DNA of 41,278 nt from Apostichopus parvimensis. Its lineage: Eukaryota; Echinodermata; Holothuroidea; Aspidochirotida; Stichopodidae. The DNA is taken from positions 14,328-55,605 of the forward strand of contig KN888233.1 in assembly GCA_000934455.1 (NCBI GenBank), written 5' to 3'. Positions 1 to 12,800 of the stretch are shown here, one piece after another. The position numbers and the translations under genes were made by a program. The notes under the pieces are model-generated. The model saw only the letters and a list, made by a program, of their open reading frames with translations, made no database searches and was not told the DNA's origin. Within the stretch, counting starts at the first letter, position 1; every line of letters begins with the position of its first letter.

Positions 1-1253
1 TGGCGACAAATTGCGGAATTTCAAAGTGTGATAAATCGGCCAATTGTAAAGCAATGCAACTGAAATTTTCAGAATATGCTTATTTTATGGTGGTCTAATC
101 ATACAATACATTTGGGAATTTTTCAAAGATGTCGAACTACAACATACTCCAAAATCTGGTGATTTGATATGGAATGACCCAAATGTGAATGTTATTAGTG
201 GAAGATTCACAGCATGTGTGCAACAATCTTATAATGCCCTACCTCATTCTTTCAATTATAATTACTTTTTTTGAAGCTATAATTTCAACTTTCATTTATT
301 AAAATTCATTTTATTTATAGATTTGTCACATTACTGAAATCATATCATTAAAAAGTCAGAGACACACCTTGAATGCTAAGAACATAGATTAAATTAATTA
401 TTTAAATTATAATAAAACGATACTTTCTTTAGATTATACAAAATAACAAATGCTTGTCCAGACACAAAATAGTGTGAAATAAAAATTCACTGTATTTTTT
501 TTATTAAATTTTTTATTTATCAAATTATTTATCATTGTTGACATTTAAGTTAACCCATGGATCTGTTCAGAATAAAATGACCAAGCAATGTCAGAAATCA
601 AATATACCATTATAATATATAAATTTCACAGAAATTGTATTTTTTCTTGAACTCTATTGATTTTTTAATAACAATCTCTTTGTTTGAATGTTATAAAATG
701 ATGTTCACATGAGAAGTCAACTGTTGCTAGTGTAATTGCAGTAGGAAATCCCAGTTGGAATTGAATAAATTAAAATACTAATCATAAATTACAATTTTTC
801 TGTCTTGCTTTTCTACTACCCCATTGATCTGTATGTATTGCAATTCAAATCATATGATTGATGGGAGAGATGAGAGTGTAAAAAGGTGACATGGGCTGGT
901 TGTAACAAACATCTAATGATTAGACAATGACTGCTATGATTGAACCATTGACTCACAAATTAAATTTGACATATTTATGAGAAAATACTTATTTCTTCTT
1001 GTAATAATGATGGACAGAGAGCGTGGAAGACATCTGGAACGACAATAACATCTGTAGGTATTTTCACTGCCCTGCCATAGATCTACACATCTTATTCTGT
1101 GATTCGAATAACTGGAAAGTTTTACAAATCCTTGCATTGGATCACTTTTAATCACAATCGGCTTTGATGCACTGTATATACATCGCAGGGAATGCATCCT
1201 TCCTCAGTGAATGTCCAAGGTTGCTATCGCATCTAAGATTGCTGAAAGAACCT
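1..1253. other. gene-free flank 3' of PEX10
   Basis: No reading frame here looks like a conserved protein. The stretch is AT-rich. The last PEX10 codon is at 1254, so the part nearest 1250 should hold the PEX10 3' UTR. On the minus strand a variant poly(A) hexamer, ATTAAA, lies at 1147-1152, about 100 nt past the stop; this is weak evidence for the cleavage region. The first ~230 bases have a repeat-like character that I could not assign. Confidence 0.5.
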
Positions 1254-4200
1254 TCAAGGCGTTCCGTAGTTCTGTAGGAATATTAGTCTGGACGGCTGAA
1301 CAGGTTCACGGCACAAAGGACATTCGGGCTGAAAAGAATGCAAGGATAACTTGTTAAAACATGGAATCTCAAAAGTATCTCCCTAAGGACTTCATCAAAA
1401 TAATTTCACTTATTTTATTCCCCCTTACTATTTAACTTAAGAGATGGTGTTCCACCTCATCAACAATTCAATTGATACATGCCAGAAGAGCCCTTTGTAT
1501 CCCAGTAGTGCAGATAACTTTAAACGAACACTATGAAGCAGTTGGCTCATGTAGGTAAATACTCCAACAACAATAAGCATAATTCAACCACGATAATAAT
1601 CTACAGAGGTATTTTGTGTTAATATGTCGTCATTTGCTGGTCTTATACTGAATAAGACCGGGTAACTGAAAATGTCATCTCTGACTCTAGTCTATCGTCA
1701 AGGGCAACCTGCCTGGTGAGTTGTACACATATTGACAAGACTAAAGACATTTTGAGTTTGAGCATGATTCAAACCAGTGATGTCAAATTAACAAGTTCTC
1801 TGCTCCAACAAATGAGAGAGTCAGCCGTTTCTCGAACAATTTTACACATATTGACAAGAATAAAGACATTTTGGGATAGAACATTATTCAAACCAGTGAT
1901 ATCAAATTAACACAACAATTTTTATTCCTGAGGCCACTGGTCTGAACCCGATTCCTAGGCATATATTTATCACCTCTTCTCAAGTTCTTATTACGCCAGT
2001 CCTGAAAACTAGAACAGCGGTACTTGGGATAAAATTCAATTGTTTCCGATGAAAGTAGGTTAACTTCCGTAAGTTTCACATAAATATATTATCCGATGAT
2101 GGGATATCTATTTAAATAGTAGCCATTTACTAAGGACTAGCTCAGTAAAATTCAATTGTTTCCAATGAAACACTTCTACCGATTAAGTAGGTTAACCTCA
2201 GTAATTTTCACATAAATATATTATCGGATGATGGATATCTATTTGAATAGTAGCCATTTACTAAGGACTACCTTGGTTGGTCACTAATTAAAATCCTATC
2301 CTAGCCTTTACACTCTTCCCAAATAAGGCGGTCATCATTGACGACCCTTTAAACTTACTTTTGTAGCACACCATTCCATAACGCAGTACCAGCAGAACAA
2401 ATGGCCGCAAGGGGTAGCAGTCGTATCTCTTCTCTTGCTCAAACAGAGTGAACATCGTAACGAAGCATCGACTGACTCGTCCAAACTGCATGGAAACAAA
2501 ACAAGGAATAATCAACCGTCACGCTTATTAGTCACAATTTAAAGGTGGTCAGTAGCGGAACAAAATATATTGGAAAAATCAAGAACGGTCTTTATGATTC
2601 AACTTGGACAGACATCTTACTCACAGACATCTTACATCTTACTGACAGACATCTTACAGACAACTCACTCACACTTTACCATAATAAGTGCGCCATAACC
2701 AAATGATCTAATTTACCAACTTTTGATGCAACTTATCGATTGTACATGAATGGTAGCACTATGGCTACAGTATGTCCCAGGTACTACTCCTATAACTTCC
2801 CCACGCAACAGTAAAATTTGTGACTTTTTTGAGGTCAACTACTACCTCGGATAATACAGGAGTTTTAGAGCTGTCGTGATTAATTAAAAATCTAACAACC
2901 AAAGAAATTATCAACAAGCTTGTTCAGAACGACAATCCATGTTAACCAAGTTTGTAATGTAATGTAAATATATTCTTAAAGGCGCATTACATGTAAAAAG
3001 ATCTCAACGCGTCTCACAACATAAAAATAGTAAATTACAAACAAAAAAACCACAAATTTTCCAGTAAAAAGTTCGCAAAATAAACTCTATGATAAAAGAT
3101 TAAGAATGCTTTAAATATGATGATAATAATCTCTAAAACAATCCTGATCAAAAATATTCTACAAAAAGATGAGTCTTAAGTTTAGATTTAAAACCATTAA
3201 AATTGTCCGTTAAAACAAGTAAGTGTGGTAGAGTGAAGTTTGTGAAGCCCCAGCTCACCACATTTACAAAGAAGTATCTTTAAACCTATCAAAGCAACAT
3301 TCTTGTTGTTCAAGTCTTGCACCTTGACCCTAAAACAACTAGGGGCAAGCAATGTTGACACTAAAAGCCCAGCTTCTTGTGCTTGGTTGACAAGTTGCTC
3401 ACAGTTTTGGCCAATGATGACCAATTGGGTACCAGCCAAAAATTACAACAAAAATTAGCATTTCCAAATTGTCCATCTACCACAGACTTCTTCTATACCT
3501 TGCTACCATATGAATGCTTATTTTAGAGCAATTAATAATTCAAATCCATATTCATAATTTCATCACCCGGACACTTTTTCCATGTACATAATAACCAATC
3601 ACATGTAAAATCAAATCCGAACATTACAGTATTCCAAAATTCTGACTTTCATTTCCGCCTGCAAAATGAAAATTGACTATTGTTGAGCTAAATAAACTCC
3701 CTGTTTATGAGGCTTTTGTTTCCAAAATGGTATCAAAATATTTACCAAATCAAATTTCAAGGTGCTTAAATTGTTTTACCTCAACAATTGAACTCACCTT
3801 TCACTGACTGGCCTTTCCTCATTCTCCCCATTGACTTTCTTCCACTGATAAAGTTGCCATGAAACACTTAAAGCGAGCTGAATGAGAGATATAATACCTA
3901 AGAGACGAAAGCTTGGATTGAGAGACCCACTTGAGAGACCCCTCCTGACCATGAGCTGTCGAAAAGAAATAAAATGACTTGAAATAATCATCAAAATCAT
4001 TTCAACTGTGATACAATATCAGTTAACTTTAGCTGGCTGAAGACAACTTGAGGAAACAATATCTTGCTGTTAACCCAATGACACCAAACTGATCTACCTG
4101 TATAATGTTTACATACATGTATATAATTAACCAATGGAAATGTTTCTTATAGTTATAATGGTACTTTGGAGGTTCAGTAAGAGGTTGGTTAAATTCAGCA

Positions 4201-7200
4201 GACATTCTTTCATTCATTTCAAACAAGAAAAGTTCCCATTTCATCAATTCAGCCTGGGCCTTACATTTACAAAAACATTTAGCAACATGTAACTGATAAG
4301 TACGTCACTATAGGATGTACACTGTAGGAGACACGTGTAGGTTGGTGATCACAACACAAGTTTTAGAGGTGACACCATGACAGCAACTTATCATGTTAAC
4401 TATTTGGTGATAGGCCCTGTAATAGTTTTAATGCAATTTTGAATATGATGTAAGCAACAAGTCATCCACCCCCCTTCCCCCCCCCACAGCATATTTTGGT
4501 TGTCTGAACAGAAATTTGTCCACTCAGAAATGACAAAATCCACAAACAAAACTTAATTCCTAGCAGATTTGGAAGAACCACCATAGTTCACGTCCGGATG
4601 AACCCCTAATTTCCATGTCGAACTTCCACACATTTTCAATCATACCACAATGTCAGATGAACTGACATTATGAAGCACATCCTTAGTCAGACACATTAAA
4701 CGATCGACTCCTTTCCTAAAAAAACGTCTTATTTAAGTAGTCTAGGATTGTACAATTTCAGTGGCAAAATGCAACCAGCTTTCCTTATTAAAAAAATAGT
4801 TTTGTTTCATCCGTTGAATTTGAATCGACTGCTTACATACTGAATTGCTGATGATCGTTTTGCTATGTGGTAGAAGAACCCGCTCAGATAAAAGAAAGCC
4901 ATGTGGGTTCTGTGTGCCAGGAGAAGGAGATGTCGAACGAGAGGCAGGGTTGTCTTGAGTCTTTCCCTCCAGTCCAGAGGTAAGACTGGAACTGATAGAT
5001 TCGCTCCCAGCCTATAGCTCAGTCGAGAGAGGAATTTATCCAGCAAATATGGAAAGACCACATGAGTGAATACTAAGAAGGTCCTTCTCTGCAAACAATT
5101 TAAGAAAAAGATATCCTCCTCTGTAACAAACATGTTTAAATTGATGAATTGATGATGGTCATTTGGAAACATTCTTCCACAGTTTTGAAGGCTCTATAGA
5201 GCAAAGGAAGAGAAGACTCCCTTCTTCAGGGATGAGCCTGGGGTAAAAAAAAACTCACGGAACTTTGCAAAAATTGCTGTATAGGCTCCAGTTTGTGTAT
5301 GTTACGTACAGTGTGTTAGGATAATACTTTTTGTCCTCGAGGTAGAACAGAAATCACGGATATTGCGCGAATTCGCGGAAAAAGCTCATGCCTGCTTCTT
5401 TAACGGATTGAAAATGTGATGCATTTGATTGCTCCTACATTTGCCATTACTGTTACCCTTACCTCAAACCCCTGACTGGCGCGCGCGGCCGACCTCAACC
5501 CAAACCATGTTCCTTCTCAACCCCAATTCACTTTAGCTGGCAGTAATTAAAGCAGCATTTTGCGTTTTGTCGCCGTTTTCCAGTCCATCGAGTTTTTCAC
5601 ATATATCAATCACAAAACAGCAAACTAAGATATTAGCCAAGTTTTTTCCCTGCCAAAAGCGTTAATTGGCGAGTAATTAAGGACATTTGCAGATAATGAG
5701 AAAAGTGTCCACCTACAAATTACACAGTTACTGTAATAATAATCGCATACAGTTCCCCCAACCCACTAGTTTGAATTCAAACAATCAGAGATGCATGTTA
5801 AATTATGAGCCATTGCTAAAACTAGATTCAAACTTCGAGTTGGTCACTTGGTACATCCAGCGAGCTGGACTCTAACAGCTCCCTGGTACAACTGCCATAG
5901 ACAATCTACACAATCAAGCATGCATGGTGTTGTATGACGTATTGGTCGATGACGTTTTTAGCTTTTAAATATTCATATTATGGGTGAGGTTTATTTGGAT
6001 CCCAACGAGAAAAACAAAGTTGAAATGTGTAAATTTTTTGACTTTTATGCCACCATTTGAAGTAAGATTTGAATAGATAAGCTAGTTATGTATGTCGTTA
6101 TGGTATCGTGGAATCAGTGAGGTTGAGAAAAACCATAGAAAAGGACGCAAAATGCTGCTTTAAAGTCCAATCAGAGTCTGTGTCCCAATACATATATATC
6201 AATAGCATACATTAGGTAACTCAGCAGATAACTTGTTTGTTTTTATTAATTATTACTCACCTGAAGTGACGGCACAGCACGTTGTGTGTGATCGACTTGT
6301 AAAATGTTCACATATTCTTCACCGAGAGTTTGCAGACCTAATATCGATCAAAGATCAAGAGAGTTTACTGACATTACTGAGAATCCATTAGATACGATAG
6401 TAACTTAGTTACCATGTCGCTCACTAAAGGAACATAGTTTTGAAAGAAGAAGTGGTCTTCACCTAACTGTGGCCTTTCCTTTTGTGAATAATTCCATATT
6501 TTATGACCCCTCAATATTTATGTCATGCCATGTAATCCTACAGTATTAGCATATATAGCAAAGCTTATATGTTAACTAAAATTGTTTGACCCATTGTTTG
6601 AAGGTTATCTCTGCCCCCCCCCCAACCCCTCCACCCATAGAAAAGTTTGGTGATCATACCTTACACCCAACTTGTAGGTCCAAGCATTAATTACAGTAAC
6701 ATAAGCTTTGACCAGATTCCCAAATGGGCCTAGTTAGTTTGTTTAAGACCGCAGGCAGGATGTAACTACAGCACCACAGTAACATTTGACTAAGTTTCAC
6801 CTTAAATAAACACAAGCTGTAACTTATGCAAAGCACCACGGTAACATTTGACTAAATTTCATCTTAAATGAACACAAGCTGTAACTTCAACACAGTAGAT
6901 ATATTGACAGCTTACATTACTTTGGTAAATGTTAATGCCACTCCAGACATCCAGTAGTGTAGATAATAATCCATACACAGACAGTTGATCTACGCAAGAC
7001 GACATTAGAGACAACTGTTAGTACAAACCACCAATCAACTCTTTTCCATGAGGGGTAACTATCCTACAATTTTAATTTCTGAATGAGATTTAAAAATTAC
7101 GCTAAGCATTTAGCTTTTACCGGTTGAGTTGCTCAATAACAATACATTTCATGTCAACAGGAATTGTTAGAACTTGCCAGATAAAGTCGTCAGGCCAAAG

Positions 7201-7925
7201 TACAGGCAATCCGTCACCAAGTCCAGTTCTGCTCGCCACTTGATCCATGCTCTGGCACCTGGTTTGACAGAAAAAATCATATTATTGAAAAATTATAACA
7301 CAATTTCCCACAATTCCCACAATTTTTCACACAAATTGTGATACAGTAAATAACACTAATGGGGAAAGTTGTTATTAATCTGAGTCAAATATTCTTTGAA
7401 TTGTATTAATATATTTGAAAGACCTCTATGGAGAACACATACCCGGTTTGGCATCAGCAACCTAAAATCAGTTTTAAAGTTTTAATGTTCAGAATGTTAA
7501 GATGTGTGACAACAACATGATTAAATTATTATCTTCCTAACACAGACCATGATTACTGTTCACATTTCATATGACTGTTTTTCAAGGGTTACATCTCTTG
7601 CTGAACAAGAAATACTAAACAGTAGAATATACTGTCACTAACTGCGTGTCAAAAAGAGTCATTGAATTCATAACTCTTTTGGATATATGTAGGCTAGCTC
7701 TTTTTATTCAACACTAATATTTCCCTGTACTGCATGTATTGTCCTGTTGAATAGTATGCATACAAATAAATGAATTGTTATAAAATTATAATGATTATGC
7801 ATTCTGGCATTACCAGCCCAAGACTGAAAGACATCGGCTAGTTTGCTCCGAAGTTGTGATATGTAAAACTGGTCCTTCTGACTGGACCGCAGGATTTCTG
7901 CTTGGCCTGCTGAATCAAAGTGCAT
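1254..7925 (-). CDS. PEX10: PEX10, peroxisome biogenesis factor 10 (RING E3 ubiquitin ligase), 7 coding exons
   Basis: Coding exons in transcript order on the minus strand are 7925-7814, 7258-7178, 6337-6261, 5088-4837, 3955-3798, 2485-2359 and 1328-1254 (stop TGA 1254-1256). All phases agree and give 293 aa; the human protein is about 326. PEX10 is a peroxisomal membrane protein that works with PEX2 and PEX12 to ubiquitinate the import receptor PEX5 so it can be recycled. The N-terminus has the family's QKDQFY-type motif, followed by [18 protein letters not shown] and a membrane-proximal YRLLGxISLxQL-like stretch ([14 protein letters not shown]). A C3HC4 RING lies at about residues 238-275: C238/C241, C253, H255, C258/C261, C272/C275. 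The start ATG (7923-7925) is chosen because it directly precedes the conserved [13 protein letters not shown] block. The second intron has a GC donor. Identification is very secure; individual splice ends have no transcript support. Confidence 0.95.
1724..1912. repeat. direct repeat pair in the last PEX10 intron
   Basis: Two ~70-bp near-identical copies (1724-1794 and 1843-1911) share a TACACATATTGACAAGA-type start and CAAACCAGTGATRTCAAATTA. They lie in the intron between RING exons 6 and 7 of PEX10 (1329-2358) and have no coding potential. They look like a local duplication or fragments of an unknown repeat. Confidence 0.7.
2031..2270. repeat. tandem duplication (~110-125 bp units) in the last PEX10 intron
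   Basis: Unit 1 (2031-2139) and unit 2 (2147-2270) both begin AAAATTCAATTGTTTCC and end CATTTACTAAGGACTA. Unit 2 carries about 15 extra bases near its start, and there are a few substitutions. The array ends 88 bp from exon 6 of PEX10. Confidence 0.75.
2486..3797. other. PEX10 intron 5 with an unclassified interspersed repeat (~2920-3450)
   Basis: This intron separates the last membrane-proximal exon from the RING exon. Around 2920-3450 the sequence has the look of an old interspersed repeat (a GGCGCATTACATG stretch followed by degenerate coding-like sequence). An 80-codon minus-strand frame at 3197-3439 is open, but I recognise no domain in it. Classification needs a repeat library. Confidence 0.35.
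5547..6163. mobile_element. MITE with 19-bp perfect TIRs and TTAA ends (PEX10 intron 3)
   Basis: The segment begins TTAAAGCAGCATTTTGCGT and ends with its exact reverse complement. Both outer ends are TTAA, the target site of piggyBac-type transposases. The 617-bp interior has no transposase-like frame, so the element is non-autonomous. It lies inside the PEX10 intron between coding exons 3 and 4 (5089-6260). Assigning it to piggyBac is an inference from the TTAA only. Confidence 0.8.
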
Positions 7926-7953
7926 GATCTCCCTCTGGATAATCTGGTTTATA
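7926..7953 (-). other. PEX10: PEX10 5' UTR stub with probable splice acceptor
   Basis: Upstream of the PEX10 ATG on the minus strand a polypyrimidine run ends in CCATAG (AG at 7954-7955). This suggests that a 5' UTR intron ends here and that 28 nt of leader belong to coding exon 1. It would pair with a donor near 9508. No transcript evidence was available. Confidence 0.45.
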
Positions 7954-8031
7954 CTATGGAGAAAATGTGTTAAGGTTGTCAGTAGATCAGTTTGTGGTTC
8001 TACTGACTGTATGTAATTCAGCACCTGGAGC

Positions 8032-8385
8032 CAGTGGCGTGCAGGGAGGAGGGGGCCAGTTGTTTAATTCTCCTGACAGATTTAGGTTGGGGATAACATG
8101 AATGGAATGGGCGGAAGCCAATAAAGGATTTTTCAATGGAGGGGGAATGGCCCTGGGGTTGCTGGAGCAACTCCCATGTAAAGGGTCTGTGGAAAAATTG
8201 TACATCCTGAGGTTTCATAAAGAAGTCTAGAGAATAGGTTTGAATGCAAGGTCATGCTACTGTACAGTAATAAATCCTTTTGACTTTTGTGTGTGTGGCT
8301 GTTTAAGGGATGTACATCCCTAGCAGTGGGTTAATTCTATCCCAGCTGACATGCCCCCTCTCCACCCCCATTGGGCACACCACTG
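8032..8385. mobile_element. possible hAT-like MITE in the PEX10 5' UTR intron
   Basis: The left end reads CAGTGGCGTGCAGG. The right end, reverse-complemented, reads CAGTGGTGTGCCC. CAGTGGCGT-type termini are typical of hAT elements. The interior (354 bp overall) is non-coding and G-rich. The adjacent 8-mers do not match, so a target duplication is absent or eroded. Confidence 0.45.
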
Positions 8386-9508
8386 ACATATACTGTAAGC
8401 AAGTAATGTACAGTACAAACATGGTGCCAATTAAATGCATGATTATTGGAAAGTAAAAATCCATTTGAACACATACATGTATGCATCACATATTAACAAT
8501 GGGTTGAACAACTGTGAGAGGAACAGGGACATGAAGTGCCAAGTGATTGCAATTCATATAACATTTGTTGAAACTAGAAAACAGGTACTTTACAGTAGTT
8601 CCAAGACCTTCCACATTATTGTTTCAATCACAACATTTGGCATGTTGTGGGATATATTACATCAACCACATCCACAATTCAAATAGTACTGTGACTAGAA
8701 TAGATTATTGTAATGTTAGGTGCCATTTCTAAGCCCACTCTTTTGAATATCCCTTTCTAGTTTGCAGGTACAGGTAATGCTCAACAAGTTGGCAACTTCA
8801 TATCTATTTGCATTTATCTAGAGAAAACTCAGATTAGCTGGCTTTCAGCATGGGGTGCCATTTTTGTGGGCAGCAAGGGATTGAGTCACTTGTGTTATCT
8901 GCCCGGCAGCTGGACAAATGACGATGCAAAAATTATCTAAGTCCCCAATATTTGTCCTTCTCTCTGCCTAACACAGCCCCCCCCCCCACCCTCCCCCACC
9001 CCCCCACACACACACTAGCTCCAAGAAAAGAATTAACTCCCCTCTCCACAAAATTTCCTCCTCCACAAAATGTTTGACATGAGGATTATATTTAGAAAAT
9101 ACTTCCAGCAATATTCTGCATTTCCCCTCCCTTTCCTCCAGATGGGTCCCAATACAAAAAGCAGTAGCAGTTTAATTGGGCCCAAAGTTAGTGATCACAC
9201 AGCTGGTGCCAGGCTAGGTGAAATGATAACTAATTGCTATTGTAGCCAACCTGCTAGTTATTGGTACTGCTAAGATGATAGTACTAGTAACGCTTGGACT
9301 GGGCTAAAGTTACGCTAAAGCCTATGCTATAGGCTAGTACTAGTATCATATCAATGGGTTAGGCAAGCTTGATGATATTCACGATTATGTACATTTACTG
9401 TTAGTATTAATACTAACACTAACAGTGTGAGTGTAGTTCAGCCGCTAAACGGTTGGTGCATAATATTTATAATATAGTATAGGCTACTGTAATAATACTG
9501 TAAATTAC

Positions 9509-9600
9509 CTCAGTGGCAAAGCTACTTCTGCTGCTGGAGCCTGGATGGTAACTGAGCTAGCTTTCTATATCTTTCAATTTCTAGGTCTGCAGAGGCATAT
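9509..9600 (-). other. PEX10: putative PEX10 non-coding first exon
   Basis: On the minus strand a purine-rich segment ends in CACTGAG followed by GTAATT (donor 9503-9508). It lies between the PEX10 coding start and the UTP3 start and is a good candidate for PEX10 exon 1. The 5' boundary is a guess. Confidence 0.35.
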
Positions 9601-9877
9601 CCTGCTCGCCACCGTATAATTGCAAATATATTACCAATCCGAAGGTGGATTATCTTTAATATTACTTATTACTACTTGACCTTACGTTGACCTACATTTA
9701 CGCCGAGGCTTTAACTGTACATGTTACGCAATTAACAGTGAACACGTGAAACTCACAGGTAGTACTGTACGTTCACGCTGTCGAAAAATACGAACAACAG
9801 TTTTACATTCTTGGTTGTGTGAAACTGAATTTTTTAGATTTTCATTCCTGTGATTGGGTGATGCAGTAGGTTGTGAT
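9510..9877. promoter_or_regulatory. probable bidirectional PEX10/UTP3 promoter region
   Basis: The two genes are divergent. The UTP3 start codon is at 9878 and the PEX10 transcript probably starts near 9.6 kb. Less than about 300 bp separates the inferred first exons, so core promoters for both must lie here. No TATA box or specific factor site could be assigned with confidence. Confidence 0.5.
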
Positions 9878-12800
9878 ATGTCGCAGCGAAAACAAAGGTG
9901 TGAGCTTATTTTCCAATCAATTTGTCTTGTAATCTCGTTTTGCTATTTTGTGTAGCTTTAGATCATATGCACTGGTTTCACGAACTTATCTTTCCAGTAC
10001 TATTAACACAGTAGTAGGCCTAGGCCTGCTACTAGTACTACTACTAGACCTATAATCAGTAGTAGTATACTTCTAACCTAAGTAGACAAGGACATAAGTT
10101 AGTTTATGCAGTAGGCCTAGGCTACATACAGTACTATTTGTACTACAAGTCTTTCCCAAGCGAAGTTGAATGTGAAGCATAAAGGAGTGAAATTTAAGTC
10201 ACTTAAGAATGACTGAACAGTCTTATTCTTAAGTGCAACTCGTCATTTGAAATGAACGTGACAACAATTTCTGTTTCCTTTTTTTGAAAATAACATCATG
10301 TAGCATGATGGGTTGTAATTGACGCACTTAGGGATTTTATTAACGATGTCTTAGGGTGCATCAGTATACCGATATTACTGGAAAACCGGTAATTTCATTC
10401 ATATATACAGTATGCAGTACCCATACCGAAATTTGTCATCAACAAATATACCAAAAATACCAGGTACAGTATATATATCCGAAACAACCTCCAACACTTT
10501 GTAAAAATAATACCTTATTAAAGTACCGACCCTGACAGTTCACGCAAACTCGGGGATACCGACATTCCCGCTGCTAATGTTTATCATGCATACCTTACTA
10601 TTCCCCGTAGTCCCAAACTAAACATTCTTGCTGCACAATCTTTAACCCTTGCATCTGTTGCTTGTACTGTACCGAGCAAAAGGTCAATGAAGGGACACAC
10701 AGATACAGTATGTTTCTTCCGTTTTCACCTTCAAAAATGGTTTAAGCCTAATCAACCAATCATGAGCACGGAATGGGTACATTTACACACAATAATTTGG
10801 AAGTCTACGTACGAATTGGGGGTGGGAGGTGGGGAAGGTACAGAATACAGCACAGCACCTGTTGGAGGTTTCGAAACACGTGCTTTGGTACACTATGAAA
10901 ATGTGATAGGATCGCATGTGTATTATACAGTAGCTGTGCTTATTTACGTTTAATGATCTAAACGTTTAAATGGCCAGATTTTGGATCGTTTAAACTTGAC
11001 CTTTTGACTTCGAATAATAGGGCCAACAATCCAATTTTACCCTGATCGAAGTAGAAGATGCAAAAAAGAAAAGTACTTTCACCGCTTCATATCATGCGTT
11101 TATTTTCCCTATACAGTACTTTAAGCTATATAATTACTGTACTTCCCAATGTAATACATAGTGATACCCCCAGCATAGCATTCGTTTGTTAACACAAAAA
11201 ACTTTTTGCGCCAGATTTAGACACTTTCTGAAAAGAAGATGTTGTATTACCCCCTCCCGCAAAAATATGATCAATTGCTCTATGATCAATTGATCAATCC
11301 TCGCTATTGAGCCAATTGTTATTATTCCAGAGAGGTAGGTATACAGTTTAGCTGGGTGAAAAAGATAAGAGATTCACAGGCTTGCGAAAAGTGTTGCACG
11401 ATGAACCAACGGTCTTAGAGAAACCCGAGCTGGTAAAACGTGCTTGGAGCAAGTCGAGTAAAATACAGACATTTTAAAACTCATCAAATATGTTACTCTG
11501 CTTGACTGCAAAAAGTTGAGGTTACCTGCTGTATAGTTGCTAGTAATATTTGAAGGTGCGTCAATTACTATTTACTATACTATAAGTGTACGTTTGACGT
11601 CAGTTTTGTAGGTAGTCTGACTAATCCTATATGTTAAATCTGATTGCTTTTAATTACTTTCTGTAAGAGGAACTATAGCCAATACTGTTTTAATAAACTG
11701 CATGTGACGCATATGTCTGGTGATCACACTCATTTTTTGCAACAATTATGCCTACTGTACATACAGTTCTCTAATTGGTATTTTGTGAACTCTGTGGTTT
11801 TATAAACTTAAGCTCATAGTAACTACTCTACTGTTCTGCTTGACTTGGAATGTCACTTTTTACTTCCCACTCAATTGTTGTGTAGTAAAGTAGATAATTA
11901 ACAAACTTTTCCGATTACTACAGGAGAGCAGGGCGAAGACAGTGGCAGAAGAATGAGTCGGATTACGACAGTGACGATCCACGATCCTACCGTAATGTCA
12001 AGGATCCAGATCCGTCATCAAAGGAGTATTTTTACGACGAAGTCGACGAGTTTCATAATGATCGGGACAAGATACTGATAAACCAGGACCAAACTATAAA
12101 ACAAAAGGCAGACAGATCTGATAACGAGGTTTGTCTTCCTGTTTAACAGAGACTAGCATGGTTCCTTAAAAAACAGATTTAGCAACTAAATCAAGACAGG
12201 ACTATCTACATTATCTCTTTGGACAGTAATTATCTTGCTCATTGAATCGTTCCTATAGTCAATCTTTTTCTATAGTGCAGTCCCTTTAAATTATGCATAT
12301 TTCTAAAGATATATTTGTAAAAGAGGTTAGATGTGCTGTATACTTTATATAATTTTTTTTTTTTTTTTTTTCATACTTAAGTTATAATCTTCTTCAGTGT
12401 TGTAAATGAGAAGGCTATTTCTGAAATAAGACGAAAAGCAGACATATGTGATGAATCGTATGATACCTGGTTTACTGTAGAGATGATGGCATAATTTCCA
12501 CCATTTTTTTTTTTTTTTTTTAAATTTCAGTGTTGCGGTTGAGAACGGCATTATTGACTGGAGATGAACTACCATATATCCAATAAAACTCTGTAAAGTT
12601 TGCTGTAAAAATAAAGTGATTTTTTGTTACTGTTAAAATAAAGTGATTTTATGTCAACCATTTCATTTGTTATTGCAGGAGGAAGTACTAGGATGGGAAG
12701 AAGAAGATTCGGAGGAGGAACTGGAGAAAAAGACTAGAGAGTTTCAAAAGCATCATCACATTGATGAGATGGGCAGTGACCTAGAAGAAGATGGAGAGGA

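Noticed and set aside
2288..2515. 75-codon minus-strand frame
   Set aside because: It is a shadow frame of the PEX10 RING exon (2359-2485), which is read in another frame.
3197..3439. 80-codon minus-strand frame in PEX10 intron 5
   Set aside because: It looks protein-like by eye, but there is no recognised motif and it sits in repeat-like intronic DNA.
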